Shown here one piece after another: positions 28,325 through 36,355 of a stretch of 64,000 nt of DNA. Positions within the stretch are counted from its first letter, which is position 1. Each line of letters begins with the position of its first letter. The notes under the pieces were generated by a model. It saw only the letters and a program-made list of their open reading frames with translations. It was not told where the DNA came from and did no database searches. The DNA comes from an uncultured Bacteroidales bacterium. Lineage in GTDB: Bacteria > Bacteroidota > Bacteroidia > Bacteroidales > Paludibacteraceae. The position numbers and the translations under genes were made by a program. The DNA lies in assembly GCA_900542355.1 (NCBI GenBank), contig UQNE01000012.1, positions 30,065 through 94,064 of the forward strand, in the 5' to 3' direction.

Positions 28325-29050
28325 TTATAAATTTATTTCTTCGGCATGGAACACCGGCCCTTCTTTGCAGACGCGTTTATAGCCGTTCTTGGTCTGAATG
28401 GTGCAACCCACACATATCCCGAAGCCACATCCCATACGCTCCTCCATACTCACTTCGCCCTCCGTGCCGGCTGTGGCAATCAGCGCACGCAACATCGGCT
28501 GCGGACCGCATGCGTAGTAGTACGACTGCCCCCCGTCCAATGCAGCGGTTACAAACCCTTGCTGCCCATACGACCCGTCGGCGGTGGTAACCACCACCTC
28601 GCTCCCCAACTCGGCAAACTCTCTCTCAAAGAACACTTCCTCTTTCGTATTAAAGCCCAAGACCACGCGCACCGCCTTGCCCTCTGCACGAAGGCATTTG
28701 GCTAAGTAGTACAGCGGCGGAACACCTACTCCGCCCCCCACCAGCAGTGGTTTCTCGCCCGCACGGCTCAAGTCGTACCCATTGCCTAACTGCGTCAATA
28801 TGCTGAGTGTCGTCCCCTCGGGCAGCAGCGACATCAAGCGCGTTCCCTCGCCCACTACCTTATATATAAGCGTCAGCACATCCCCCTCCACATCGCAAAC
28901 CGAGATAGGGCGACGCAAAAAATGCTCGGGTACGGCAATATCCACAAACTGCCCCGCCCTAATGCCGTCGGTCGCTCCACGAAGACGCATTTTGTACACG
29001 CGGCTCGCTATGAGTTGGTTGGAGAGAAGGACAAAAGTGGCAGTTTGCAT
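28325..29050 (-). CDS. pyrK: Dihydroorotate dehydrogenase electron transfer subunit
   Basis: Flavin and 2Fe-2S subunit that moves electrons from PyrD to NAD. The 241 residues have a ferredoxin-reductase-like FAD domain (FLRRPISVCDVEG), an NAD-binding segment (LLVGGGVGVPPLYYLAK), and a C-terminal cysteine cluster GCGFGICVGC followed by a fourth Cys in KRVCKEGPVF. The start is 5 nt after the pyrC stop, so pyrC-pyrK-pyrD are almost certainly one transcript. Confidence 0.97.
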   Translation of the reverse strand: MQTATFVLLSNQLIASRVYKMRLRGATDGIRAGQFVDIAVPEHFLRRPISVCDVEGDVLTLIYKVVGEGTRLMSLLPEGTTLSILTQLGNGYDLSRAGEKPLLVGGGVGVPPLYYLAKCLRAEGKAVRVVLGFNTKEEVFFEREFAELGSEVVVTTADGSYGQQGFVTAALDGGQSYYYACGPQPMLRALIATAGTEGEVSMEERMGCGFGICVGCTIQTKNGYKRVCKEGPVFHAEEINL

Positions 29051-29055
29051 ATCGG

Positions 29056-30264
29056 TTAGAGGTTAGAAGTTAAATCGCTTGCGCTATTAGAAGTTTGACC
29101 GCTCTCCGTGTTGTTAGAAGCCTGTCCGCTCTCGTCGGTTGCTTCACTTCGGCGGAAGACGATGTTGCCGTTGTAGGTAGTCTCTAAGCAGCGACCATAG
29201 ACAGTCCAGCCCGCAAAAGGCGTGGAGTGCCCTTTCGATAAGAATGTATCGGGATTGATTTCGTAGGGTGTCTCCACCTCAAAGGTAGCCCACGAAGTAC
29301 CTGTCGGCAAGCCCATTATCTCCCTTGCTCTTGTGGACATCAGTTCCACAAGACGCTCCAAAGTAATCAGACCGGTGCGCACCAAATAGGTGTACATCAG
29401 CGGGAAAGCACATTCTATCCCTACAATACCGAACGCACTATTCTCCAAGCCGCGACTTTTCTCCTCGGCTGTATGGGGTGCGTGGTCGGTTGCGATAACA
29501 TCTATTGTGCCGTCTATGATACCCGCAAGGAGTGCCATCTGGTCGTCCACGCCACGCAAAGGCGGGTTCATCTTCCAGCAGCCGTCCTCCTGCAAGTTGC
29601 GCTCATTGAGCAACAAGTAGTGCGGAGCCGTCTCGCAAGTAACCTTTGCCCCACGCGCCTTGGCTTCGCGAATCAGTTGCACACTCTCTTTGGTGGAGAT
29701 ATGGCATATATGCAGGCGGCAACCGGTCTCCTCACTCAGGCGGATATTACGCTCCACCTCGCGCCATTCGCTCTCGGAGCAGATACCACGATGATTATGT
29801 TCGCGTGCATACACACCCGCGTGTATGTACCCGCCATGCAGCAGACTATTCACCTCGCAGTGCTCCACGATGATACTTCCCACCTCTACACACTGCTCCA
29901 TCGCACGACGCATCAAGTCCTCGCTCTGCACACCGCACCCGTCATCCGAGAAACCGGCAACCAAAGGTGCAAGTGCCTTCATATTAACAAGTTCACCCTC
30001 GCCTTTCCGGCCGAGGGTGATGGTGGCATAGGGGTGCACGCCGATGAGGCTATCGCGGGCAATAATCCCTTGCTGTATGTGCAGATTATCTAAGTTGTCA
30101 GGGGCGGGATTGAGGTTCGGCATAGTGAACACATCAGAGTAGCCGGCGGATGCAGCGGCAGAACTGCCACTATGGATTGTCTCTTTTTGGGTAAATCCCG
30201 GCTCTCGGAAATGAACATGCATATCCACAAGCGCGGGAATACGAATTATACCTTTTTGTACCAT
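29056..30264 (-). CDS. pyrC: Dihydroorotase (PyrC)
   Basis: Zinc amidohydrolase closing carbamoyl aspartate to dihydroorotate. The ATG at 30264 gives 402 residues; an earlier TTG at 30306 would lie upstream of the promoter -7 box. Metal ligands are visible in DMHVHFREPG near residue 14, IVEHCEV, HICHIS and VIATDHAPHT, with Asp in FSDDGCG in the class I pattern. The N-terminal beta segment that normally precedes HxH is nearly absent. The C terminus (29056-29136) is a Ser/Asn/Gly-rich tail encoded by three TTAGAAG repeats. First gene of the nucleotide run. Confidence 0.94.
   Translation of the reverse strand: MVQKGIIRIPALVDMHVHFREPGFTQKETIHSGSSAAASAGYSDVFTMPNLNPAPDNLDNLHIQQGIIARDSLIGVHPYATITLGRKGEGELVNMKALAPLVAGFSDDGCGVQSEDLMRRAMEQCVEVGSIIVEHCEVNSLLHGGYIHAGVYAREHNHRGICSESEWREVERNIRLSEETGCRLHICHISTKESVQLIREAKARGAKVTCETAPHYLLLNERNLQEDGCWKMNPPLRGVDDQMALLAGIIDGTIDVIATDHAPHTAEEKSRGLENSAFGIVGIECAFPLMYTYLVRTGLITLERLVELMSTRAREIMGLPTGTSWATFEVETPYEINPDTFLSKGHSTPFAGWTVYGRCLETTYNGNIVFRRSEATDESGQASNNTESGQTSNSASDLTSNL
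29063..29134. repeat. Minisatellite encoding the PyrC tail
   Basis: TTAGAAG recurs at 29063, 29087 and 29114, spacings of 24 and 27 bp, both multiples of three. The last two copies continue with very similar sequence (a shared CCGCTCTC). The array lies inside the 3' end of pyrC and encodes the Ser/Asn/Gly-rich tail. Confidence 0.7.
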
Positions 30265-30303
30265 GACTACCTGTTTTGCGAGTGAGGTTCTCGAAATCGA
30301 ATG

Positions 30304-30335
30304 CAAAGGTACTGCTTTTTTTTGGATTATACAAG
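30304..30335 (-). promoter_or_regulatory. Promoter of the pyr/pur run
   Basis: On the minus strand CTTG (30332-30335), a 20-bp spacer and TACCTTTG (30304-30311) match the Bacteroidetes primary sigma consensus TTTG-N17-23-TAnnTTTG with one -33 mismatch. The expected transcript start is about 35 nt upstream of the pyrC ATG at 30264. Confidence 0.75.
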
Positions 30336-30464
30336 TGCGCCGACAGAATAATTTGCGTTATTCGCCTTAGCCTTTGATTGCCAGTAAGATAGCCCCCACA
30401 CCACCTATACACCACCCCTTCGCCCCCTCCTCAGTACTCCCCCAAAAAAACACACCCTCAATCC

Positions 30465-30584
30465 CTAGATTATAGAATCCCTAGACCATCTAGATCATAT
30501 AGATCCCCCTAGAAGACCATCTAGAGTATCTAGACCATTCTAGATCCCCTAGAGTATATAGATCCCCTATATTCCCTACCGCCC
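30465..30584. repeat. 9-bp CTAG tract upstream of pyrC
   Basis: About 120 bp of nine-base units such as CTAGACCAT, CTAGATCAT, ATAGATCCC, CTAGAGTAT and CTAGATCCC, mostly in phase with two small slips. Largest member of the CTAG family in the window. It lies 130-250 bp upstream of the pyrC promoter. Confidence 0.8.
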
Positions 30585-30664
30585 CTCTCATTCATACAAC
30601 ACATTTTAACAAGCATACTGCCCCCTATATGCCCCTCGTTGTGCAGCGGCTGTCCCCTGACCGT

Positions 30665-30708
30665 AGTATGTTTTTAGTATGTGATTAGTATGTGATTAGT
30701 ATGTGATT
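30665..30708. repeat. 11-bp tract AGTATGTGATT
   Basis: Four in-phase units: AGTATGTTTTT followed by three identical AGTATGTGATT. Different sequence from the GGTCTCGACAA family but the same 11-bp period. Confidence 0.8.
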
Positions 30709-31020
30709 AAGCCAACCCGATAATACCCTTATAATATCCATAGACTACCCATGTAGCGAGCACGACCTTCTTAAAAAAGATTACCAAACGCACCTACCAT
30801 TGCTTAGGCAAGACCACCCGCCGCAAAATATCCTTATAAAATATCCTCGTAAAATGCCCTTATAACATCTCCACCCGCGAAGTGTCTCCGCAGCGGGCTT
30901 GCCAAGCCCGCCCAATCCCCCCACCTGATTATCCCCCCCCGACGCGCAGCAGAGCATTATCCATTCAATGCCGTTGCAAAAGCGGTCTAATAGTATTTTT
31001 ACGCAAATAATTTGTACATA
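30709..31020. other. Gene-free spacer before the RNA gene
   Basis: No coding sequence seen. It holds a 13-bp tract (AAAATATCCTTAT, AAAATATCCTCGT, AAAATGCCCTTAT; 30825-30863). It also has a perfect 8-bp palindrome with 3-nt loop (GCGGGCTT/AAGCCCGC, 30893-30911) not followed by T. The whole spacer from 30400 is strongly C-rich on the plus strand. Confidence 0.6.
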
Positions 31021-31052
31021 TTTGTATATTTGTAAAAAATATCGTACCTTTG
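31021..31052 (+). promoter_or_regulatory. Promoter of the structured RNA
   Basis: TTTG (31021-31024), 20 bp, TACCTTTG (31045-31052): a full match to the Bacteroidetes consensus. The expected transcript start is near 31058, exactly where the long-range RNA stem begins. Confidence 0.85.
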
Positions 31053-31057
31053 CACCT

Positions 31058-31343
31058 GAATCTACGCTGGAGGGGATATGTCCTCGTTTCAGGGTGGATT
31101 TTTGACATATTGAATAGCGTTTATTGACGCTTTGTGTTTGACAACTCGAAAACTTCGCAACTTTTCATCAAACAGTCAGAAGCAAAGTAGCAATAGATGC
31201 CTATGGGTATGACATACCTATACTGCGTCCATTCGGGCGTGGTGTGTCGTCATATCAGCGTAGGTTTCCTGTTGTTTATTTGACTGTTTAGGTAATGCGA
31301 AGACCTCGAGTTGTAAGTAAGCAACACGAGGTCTGCGCTTTTT
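31058..31343 (+). ncRNA. Structured RNA, candidate 6S-like or unknown family
   Basis: An RNA of about 285 nt bounded by a consensus promoter and a strong terminator, with no ORF. A long-range stem pairs 31058-31068 and GATATG (31075-31080) with the continuous strand 31251-31267 across about 180 nt. An internal hairpin AGCGT/ACGCT lies at 31116-31131. AAACAGTCA (31170-31178) is perfectly complementary to TGACTGTTT (31281-31289), which crosses the long stem and so implies a pseudoknot or a switch. The closed long stem recalls 6S RNA; I cannot confirm this by sequence alone. A leader controlling the downstream gene is the alternative. Confidence 0.6.
31297..31343 (+). terminator. Terminator of the structured RNA
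   Basis: GCG, AGACCTCG and GTTG (31297-31313) pair with CAAC, CGAGGTCT and CGC (31322-31338), with single mismatches between blocks and an 8-nt loop, then five T. It ends 83 nt before the next ORF, so most transcripts probably stop here. Confidence 0.9.
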
Positions 31344-31425
31344 GTGTGTCTATACTGCAAAATAACAATATGTTGGTTAATATGAGGCGTAAATTCAGTA
31401 TATTATAATCAAAAAACATATCAAT

Positions 31426-32157
31426 ATGGAAAACGTTACAGTCAAATCATCCAATTCAAAAGAGACTTATCTTTATAGGATAATGCCTCTGTGTCATTTC
31501 TTGCAAATGTTGGACAGCCAAAAAATGTATCTTCCGCGAGTTTCACAATGGGAAGATCCTTATGAGTTGTTTTTGTTCAAACAACATTTTGTAAATTCTA
31601 CAGGACAAGAAATAGATGTACTATCGCAAGCCTCTCGAATTTATGGGCAATGTTGGTCATCTGTACATAAATCAGATGCATTGTGGCGGATATATTCTCA
31701 AGACCATCTTGGCGTGCAAATCAAAACATCTGTGGAAAAACTAAATTCATTGATAGAACAGCAGATTGGCAAGGGCTTGTTCCTACGATTGGAGCAAGTG
31801 AAATATATGTCGGAAAAAAACTTGTCCGATTGGATTGCGTCACTAAAAACACCGATGAATAGTGTTCAGGATTCTTTGTTTATAAAACGTGATAGTTTTT
31901 CTCACGAAAAAGAATATCGTCTTATTGCGTGGCTTGCCGATGTTGATGAAAACAATAAACCTGTTGCCTGCTGTCCTGACCATATAGACTTATCTATTGA
32001 TCCATTGCAAATAATTTATGAAGTCAATTTGGATCCTCGGCTAACAAAAGAAGAAGCCGAATTGCTCAAAAATGCCATTGCTTTACGATTAGGAGGTAAG
32101 TGCCGTGTCTCACAATCTACTTTGTATAAATTCAAACAACATACGATAATTATCTAA
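31426..32157 (+). CDS. DUF2971 family protein
   Basis: A 243-residue protein with the DUF2971 pattern: an N-terminal LYRIMPLCHFLQMLDSQKMYL and WEDPYELFL, then CWSSVHKSDALWRIYSQDHLGVQI, then RDSFSHEKEYRLIAWL near the C terminus. The family has no established biochemical function. No signal peptide or membrane segment is visible, so it is probably cytosolic. The gene is clearly more AT-rich than the nucleotide genes, which fits acquisition from elsewhere. It follows a structured RNA and is 15 nt upstream of a secreted-protein gene, although no functional link is evident. Confidence 0.8.
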   Translation: MENVTVKSSNSKETYLYRIMPLCHFLQMLDSQKMYLPRVSQWEDPYELFLFKQHFVNSTGQEIDVLSQASRIYGQCWSSVHKSDALWRIYSQDHLGVQIKTSVEKLNSLIEQQIGKGLFLRLEQVKYMSEKNLSDWIASLKTPMNSVQDSLFIKRDSFSHEKEYRLIAWLADVDENNKPVACCPDHIDLSIDPLQIIYEVNLDPRLTKEEAELLKNAIALRLGGKCRVSQSTLYKFKQHTIII

Positions 32158-32172
32158 AATAAAAGACTTCCT

Positions 32173-33729
32173 ATGAAACGATTGTTTCCTATAATGTGCA
32201 CTTTGTTGCTATTGTACTGCCCGTTTGGCTTTGCTGCCATTGTATGGGATGGCACCTCCAAAGCCCCATGGACAAAAGGTAGTGGCACTGAATCGGATCC
32301 CTATTTGATAGAAACACCTGCTAATTTAGCCTACTTGGCAGAGCAAGTCCAAAATGGACAAACTTATGAGAAAACCTATTTCATGCAAACGAATGATATA
32401 GACCTCAATAATAAAGGGTGTCAGGTAGGTAGTAGTTCTTCCAGATGTTTTTGGGGAATATATAATGGAGGACAAAAACAGATTATCAATGTGTCGGGTT
32501 GTCTATTTGGTTATATAAAATCTGCAACCATTAAAAATTTGACGATTGCCGGTACTTCCACCTATCCTATGATAAATAATGTAAATGGCAATGTGTTTCT
32601 TGTCAATTGCCACAATAAATCCACTTCTAAAATTCGTCAAGGAGGTGCGGGGTTGGTCAATGTCGCAGAACAAGGCTGCATCACTTTGGAAAATTGTAGC
32701 AATAGCGCAATTATAGAATCCAGTGGTTTTATGATTATGCACAATAATGATTACAACCAAATAATAACAGATACTGTGTGTTTAGGAGGTTTAGTTGCTA
32801 AGGCACAGAATATCAAAATGAGTAATTGTCATAATGCAGGAGATATCAAATTTGTACGTCCTGGTTATAATAACTATTGGAGTGCAGGAAATGGTTGTGC
32901 AGCGGGATTGGTGGGATATGCAAATATATTGACTATTACCCAATCATTCAATAATGGGGAAATCAACTTTGATGGTAGTGGCAAACGTGATTATAGTGGT
33001 TCTGGGGTTAGTAAAGTTTATGTTGCAGGTCTGGCATTAGGTAAAGGAAGCATACTGCAATCATATAATATTGGAAATATATATGGAGGTTCCAATTTTA
33101 ATGTTTCAGGAAGTGGATACCGTGCACCAGAATATGCATATGGGCTTTCAGATTGCACTAATTCTTATTGTTATTCAAAAGGAATTACTATTGTTAATAG
33201 GGGCTATCGTTATTGTTTAGGTGGAGTATGTACTAACTGCTATTGTATTTTATCAAAACAAATAGAAAATGTGGCAGATAATACTTCTGTAGATATATAT
33301 TATAATTCAGATATGCCGGTAACTAATCCTTATAACGCTGTTGCTAAAACCAAGGAGCAAATGAAATCCCCTTCTTTTGTTTCTTTGCTCAATACGGATG
33401 GCGACTATTTTTATCCCGACTATACGCATATCAACGATGGCTATCCCATTTTGCGTTGGCAGTTGGAAGGAACTACAATGTATAAGATACGTGCCACTTG
33501 TCCGTCTGCACAGGGTGTTGTATCTGGTTCCGGTGAATATCCCGCTACGGCAAATATCACTCTCAAAGCGACGCCAAAAGACGGCTATACTTTCACCGGT
33601 TGGAGCGATGGTAATACCGATAATCCGCGTACTATTACGGTCAATGGCAATGCAACCTATGTGGCGCAGTTCTCTCAAGCGGCTTATACCATATATGTGA
33701 ACCAAGATTGTACAACCGACATAGAATAA
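32173..33729 (+). CDS. Secreted GLUG/InlB-repeat protein
   Basis: A 518-residue protein with a clear signal peptide (about 22 residues, ending FGFAA). Residues about 25-430 resemble the GLUG-type secreted proteins of Bacteroidetes (WDGTSKAPWTKGSGTESDPYLI opening, then repeated short glycine/asparagine strands). Residues about 436-505 form one divergent InlB B-repeat, with GYTFTGWSDGNTDNPRTITV and ATYVAQF. The protein stops 14 residues into what looks like another repeat. No type IX sorting domain is present. The first part is AT-rich. The next gene starts one base after the stop. Surface location is likely; ligand unknown. Confidence 0.75.
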   Translation: MKRLFPIMCTLLLLYCPFGFAAIVWDGTSKAPWTKGSGTESDPYLIETPANLAYLAEQVQNGQTYEKTYFMQTNDIDLNNKGCQVGSSSSRCFWGIYNGGQKQIINVSGCLFGYIKSATIKNLTIAGTSTYPMINNVNGNVFLVNCHNKSTSKIRQGGAGLVNVAEQGCITLENCSNSAIIESSGFMIMHNNDYNQIITDTVCLGGLVAKAQNIKMSNCHNAGDIKFVRPGYNNYWSAGNGCAAGLVGYANILTITQSFNNGEINFDGSGKRDYSGSGVSKVYVAGLALGKGSILQSYNIGNIYGGSNFNVSGSGYRAPEYAYGLSDCTNSYCYSKGITIVNRGYRYCLGGVCTNCYCILSKQIENVADNTSVDIYYNSDMPVTNPYNAVAKTKEQMKSPSFVSLLNTDGDYFYPDYTHINDGYPILRWQLEGTTMYKIRATCPSAQGVVSGSGEYPATANITLKATPKDGYTFTGWSDGNTDNPRTITVNGNATYVAQFSQAAYTIYVNQDCTTDIE

Positions 33730-33730
33730 T

Positions 33731-34501
33731 ATGAAACGGTTTTTCAATACACTGGTGCTGTTGGCAATCGGGTGGCTCACACTATATGCAATAGATCGTA
33801 CTATTATCGTGAAGTCTTCTGCTTGTGGCACATCTACAGAGCATATTATCCCAGATGGAGCACCTCTGACATTGATTGCCACGCCGTCTTATGGCTATCG
33901 TTTTTCTCAATGGTCAGATGGCAGTACAGATAATCCGCGTCTGCTCACGGTTAGTGGGGATGCTACCTATACAGCCGAGTTTGAACCCATTGGGGCAGTT
34001 CCTGTTCTTTGCACTATCACTACACAAAGTGAAACTTGCGGGACACCATATACCACGCAGATACCCCAAGGCGTTTCTCTGACGCTGGTCGCCACGCCAT
34101 CGTATGGCTATCGTTTTACGCAATGGTCAGATGGCAATACTGATAATCCGCGTCTGTTAACGGTTAGCGGAGATGCTGCTTATATAGCGGAGTTTGAGAC
34201 TATTCCTGATATAGGAGGTGTGCCTTCTGTGTATGCCCACCAAGTCAGTATTCAGGCAAACGAGTGCTCAAGTTCGTTGGTGCGCACATTCGCGGAAGGT
34301 TCTATCTTGACACTTCATGCCACCCAGGATGCCACTTGCGGCACTTTTCTGCAATGGTCAGACGGAAATACCGACAACCCTCGTTCAGTGGTGGTTACAG
34401 GCGATGCCACTTACACGGCAGTATTTGAGCGAAAGCAGTACACCGTCACCGCCACTGCAGATAATGCTGAGCAAGGTTCAGTATCTATCACCGCAGAATA
34501 A
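33731..34501 (+). CDS. Secreted InlB-repeat protein 2
   Basis: A 256-residue protein with an N-terminal signal peptide (MKRFFNTLVLLAIGWLTLYA) followed by three divergent InlB repeats. Each contains WSDGxTDNPRxxxVxGDATYTAxF, at about residues 25-85, 90-155 and 170-235. The last 22 residues (QYTVTATADNAEQGSVSITA) are only the first strand of a fourth repeat, then a stop. It has no sorting domain and lies one base after the previous gene. Likely exported; whether it works alone is unknown. Confidence 0.75.
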   Translation: MKRFFNTLVLLAIGWLTLYAIDRTIIVKSSACGTSTEHIIPDGAPLTLIATPSYGYRFSQWSDGSTDNPRLLTVSGDATYTAEFEPIGAVPVLCTITTQSETCGTPYTTQIPQGVSLTLVATPSYGYRFTQWSDGNTDNPRLLTVSGDAAYIAEFETIPDIGGVPSVYAHQVSIQANECSSSLVRTFAEGSILTLHATQDATCGTFLQWSDGNTDNPRSVVVTGDATYTAVFERKQYTVTATADNAEQGSVSITAE

Positions 34502-34648
34502 ATTAACGAAAAATTAACGGCAATTAACGGAGACAAAGAAACACCCGACCATGTTTTTAATGGCTCTTTAATGGCTGTTAATGGAGCAAAATAGGTCTTT
34601 TATGGAGACCTCCCGAATTAACGGAAACAATAACAAATAAATACAACA

Positions 34649-35545
34649 ATGAAAAAACTCTTTTCTCTTTTGGCTATGGCACTATGTATCTCAGCCATTG
34701 CCCAAGCCGACCAATTAGTAGTAGATTGCGGCAACTCCGCCACTATCACCGCCACCCCCGCCACGGGCTATCATTTCGTGCGTTGGAACGACCTCAATAC
34801 CGACAACCCCCGCACTATCACTCCCACCGAGGACGCTACCTACACCGCATTCTTTGCTATCAACCAATACACTATCATCTTCCAAAACTATGATGGCACC
34901 GAGTTGCAAAAGGAAACCGTCAACCACGGCGATGCAGTCAGTTACAAGGGTACTATTCCCACCAAACCCGCTACGGCACAGTACACCTACACCTTCTCTG
35001 GGTGGAGTCCGAACATAGAATATACTGCTACGGCAGACGCTACCTACGTGGCGCAGTTCGACCAAACCACCAACAAGTACACTGTCACCTTCCGCAATTG
35101 GGACGGTTCTGTCCTCGAAGCCAAAGACTGGGAGTACGGCACCCTGCCTTCGTATGCGGGCACGCCTACCCGCCCTGCTGACGCCGAACACTCCTACACT
35201 TTCTCCGGTTGGGACAAGACCATCTCTACTGTTACCGGCGAGGCTACCTATACCGCTCAATACAACGGCACACTCAATTCGTACACCCTCACCACATCTG
35301 GCGAAAACGGTACTACCACGGGCGATGGCACTTACCTCTATGGTAAGACGGTAACTATCACCGCTACCGCCGATGCTTGCTACGAGTTTGTACAATGGAA
35401 CGATGGCGATACCCACGCTACACGCGATGTTACTATCACCGGCAATGCTACATACACGGCTATCTTCCGCAAAGTACAATATACGATTACCGTACAATCG
35501 GACAACGACAGCCAAGGTTCGGTCAGCATTACGGCAATGCCCTAA
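34649..35545 (+). CDS. Secreted InlB-repeat protein 3
   Basis: A 298-residue protein: signal peptide (MKKLFSLLAMALCISAIAQA), then a repeat that starts in its middle (VVDCGNSATITATPATGYHF), two classical InlB B-repeats (YTIIFQNYDGTELQKETV..., YTVTFRNWDGSVLEAKDW...) and a further divergent repeat. It ends with YTITVQSDNDSQGSVSITA, again the opening strand of an incomplete repeat. Codon choice is much more C-rich than in the two upstream genes. The 147-bp gap before it contains TTAACGG-type repeats. No sorting domain. Confidence 0.75.
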   Translation: MKKLFSLLAMALCISAIAQADQLVVDCGNSATITATPATGYHFVRWNDLNTDNPRTITPTEDATYTAFFAINQYTIIFQNYDGTELQKETVNHGDAVSYKGTIPTKPATAQYTYTFSGWSPNIEYTATADATYVAQFDQTTNKYTVTFRNWDGSVLEAKDWEYGTLPSYAGTPTRPADAEHSYTFSGWDKTISTVTGEATYTAQYNGTLNSYTLTTSGENGTTTGDGTYLYGKTVTITATADACYEFVQWNDGDTHATRDVTITGNATYTAIFRKVQYTITVQSDNDSQGSVSITAMP

Positions 35546-35551
35546 CACAGT

Positions 35552-36343
35552 ATGAGAAAGTTTCTGACAATCATCCTCAGTATAGTCGGCGTGTGTGTTC
35601 TCCATGGCGAGAACATGCCGCAGGCTATGCGTGTGGATTGCGGCAGTTGGGTGCAGTTGGTTGCCACACCCTACGAGGACCATCACTTCGTAGAATGGAG
35701 CGACCATAATACCGAGCCGAACCGCTTGCTGCAGGTGAACGAAGATGCGCACTACATCGCCTATTTTGCCGCTAACTGTGAAGAGTATGCCAACTGGCCC
35801 GTGGTATCGCTCTACGATTGGCTGCTGATGCTCAATGTGCAGGCTATCAACGACCTGGGCTACTATGTATCGCCCGCAGCCGTAACATGGTATCGCGTCG
35901 TAGGTACACCCGACGATATGCACACGGCTTTCCCGCAAGACGACCAACTTATCGGACAAGGCTACTATCTGACCTTGGCGCAGAACCTGCAAGGCACAGG
36001 CGACTACTATGCCGTGGCCGATGTATCGAATGCGCAGGGTATGCTCTGCGACGGACTGATGCGCTCGGTGATAATCCACCATTCGCACGGTGGAAAAGTC
36101 CAACAAGTGGCACTCACACCCAACCGCGTCAATGCAGGAGCAGAGATGCAACTGCGCGGACTCAATCCCGATGAGGAGACCCACATCCGTATCTACAGTT
36201 CTACGGGGCAACTGATAGCCGACTATCTATCCTCCGGCACCGACACCTACCCAATAGAAGCCGCCTACGCTGCAGGTTGCTACCAAGTGCAGGTAGTCAG
36301 CCCTACCCTATCACAGACACTCCGCTACATCGTACAAAAATAG
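35552..36343 (+). CDS. Secreted protein with type IX sorting domain
   Basis: A 263-residue protein beginning with a signal peptide (about 19 residues), then half an InlB-type repeat (MRVDCGSWVQLVATPYEDHH...). A unique middle region (residues 70-175) follows. The C-terminal domain of about 75 residues, LTPNRVNAGAEMQLRGL ... IRIYSSTGQLI ... GCYQVQVVS, matches the type A sorting domain of type IX secretion. It starts 6 nt after the previous stop. It is the only one of the four repeat proteins with a sorting signal, so it may be the surface anchor for the group; that is inference. Confidence 0.8.
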   Translation: MRKFLTIILSIVGVCVLHGENMPQAMRVDCGSWVQLVATPYEDHHFVEWSDHNTEPNRLLQVNEDAHYIAYFAANCEEYANWPVVSLYDWLLMLNVQAINDLGYYVSPAAVTWYRVVGTPDDMHTAFPQDDQLIGQGYYLTLAQNLQGTGDYYAVADVSNAQGMLCDGLMRSVIIHHSHGGKVQQVALTPNRVNAGAEMQLRGLNPDEETHIRIYSSTGQLIADYLSSGTDTYPIEAAYAAGCYQVQVVSPTLSQTLRYIVQK

Positions 36344-36355
36344 GCGTTTACAACT

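Noticed and set aside
31058..31343. tmRNA, RNase P RNA or SRP RNA
   Set aside because: No tag reading frame, no RNase P core motif and no SRP tetraloop domain is visible; the fold differs.
33727..33733. Sequencing frameshift joining genes 32173 and 33731
   Set aside because: The second gene has its own start and a clear signal peptide, and the same arrangement recurs at the next borders, so a single base error does not explain it.
34715..36211. 498-codon open frame on the minus strand opposite the repeat proteins
   Set aside because: It crosses two plus-strand genes that have signal peptides and recognisable repeats, and encodes no motif itself.
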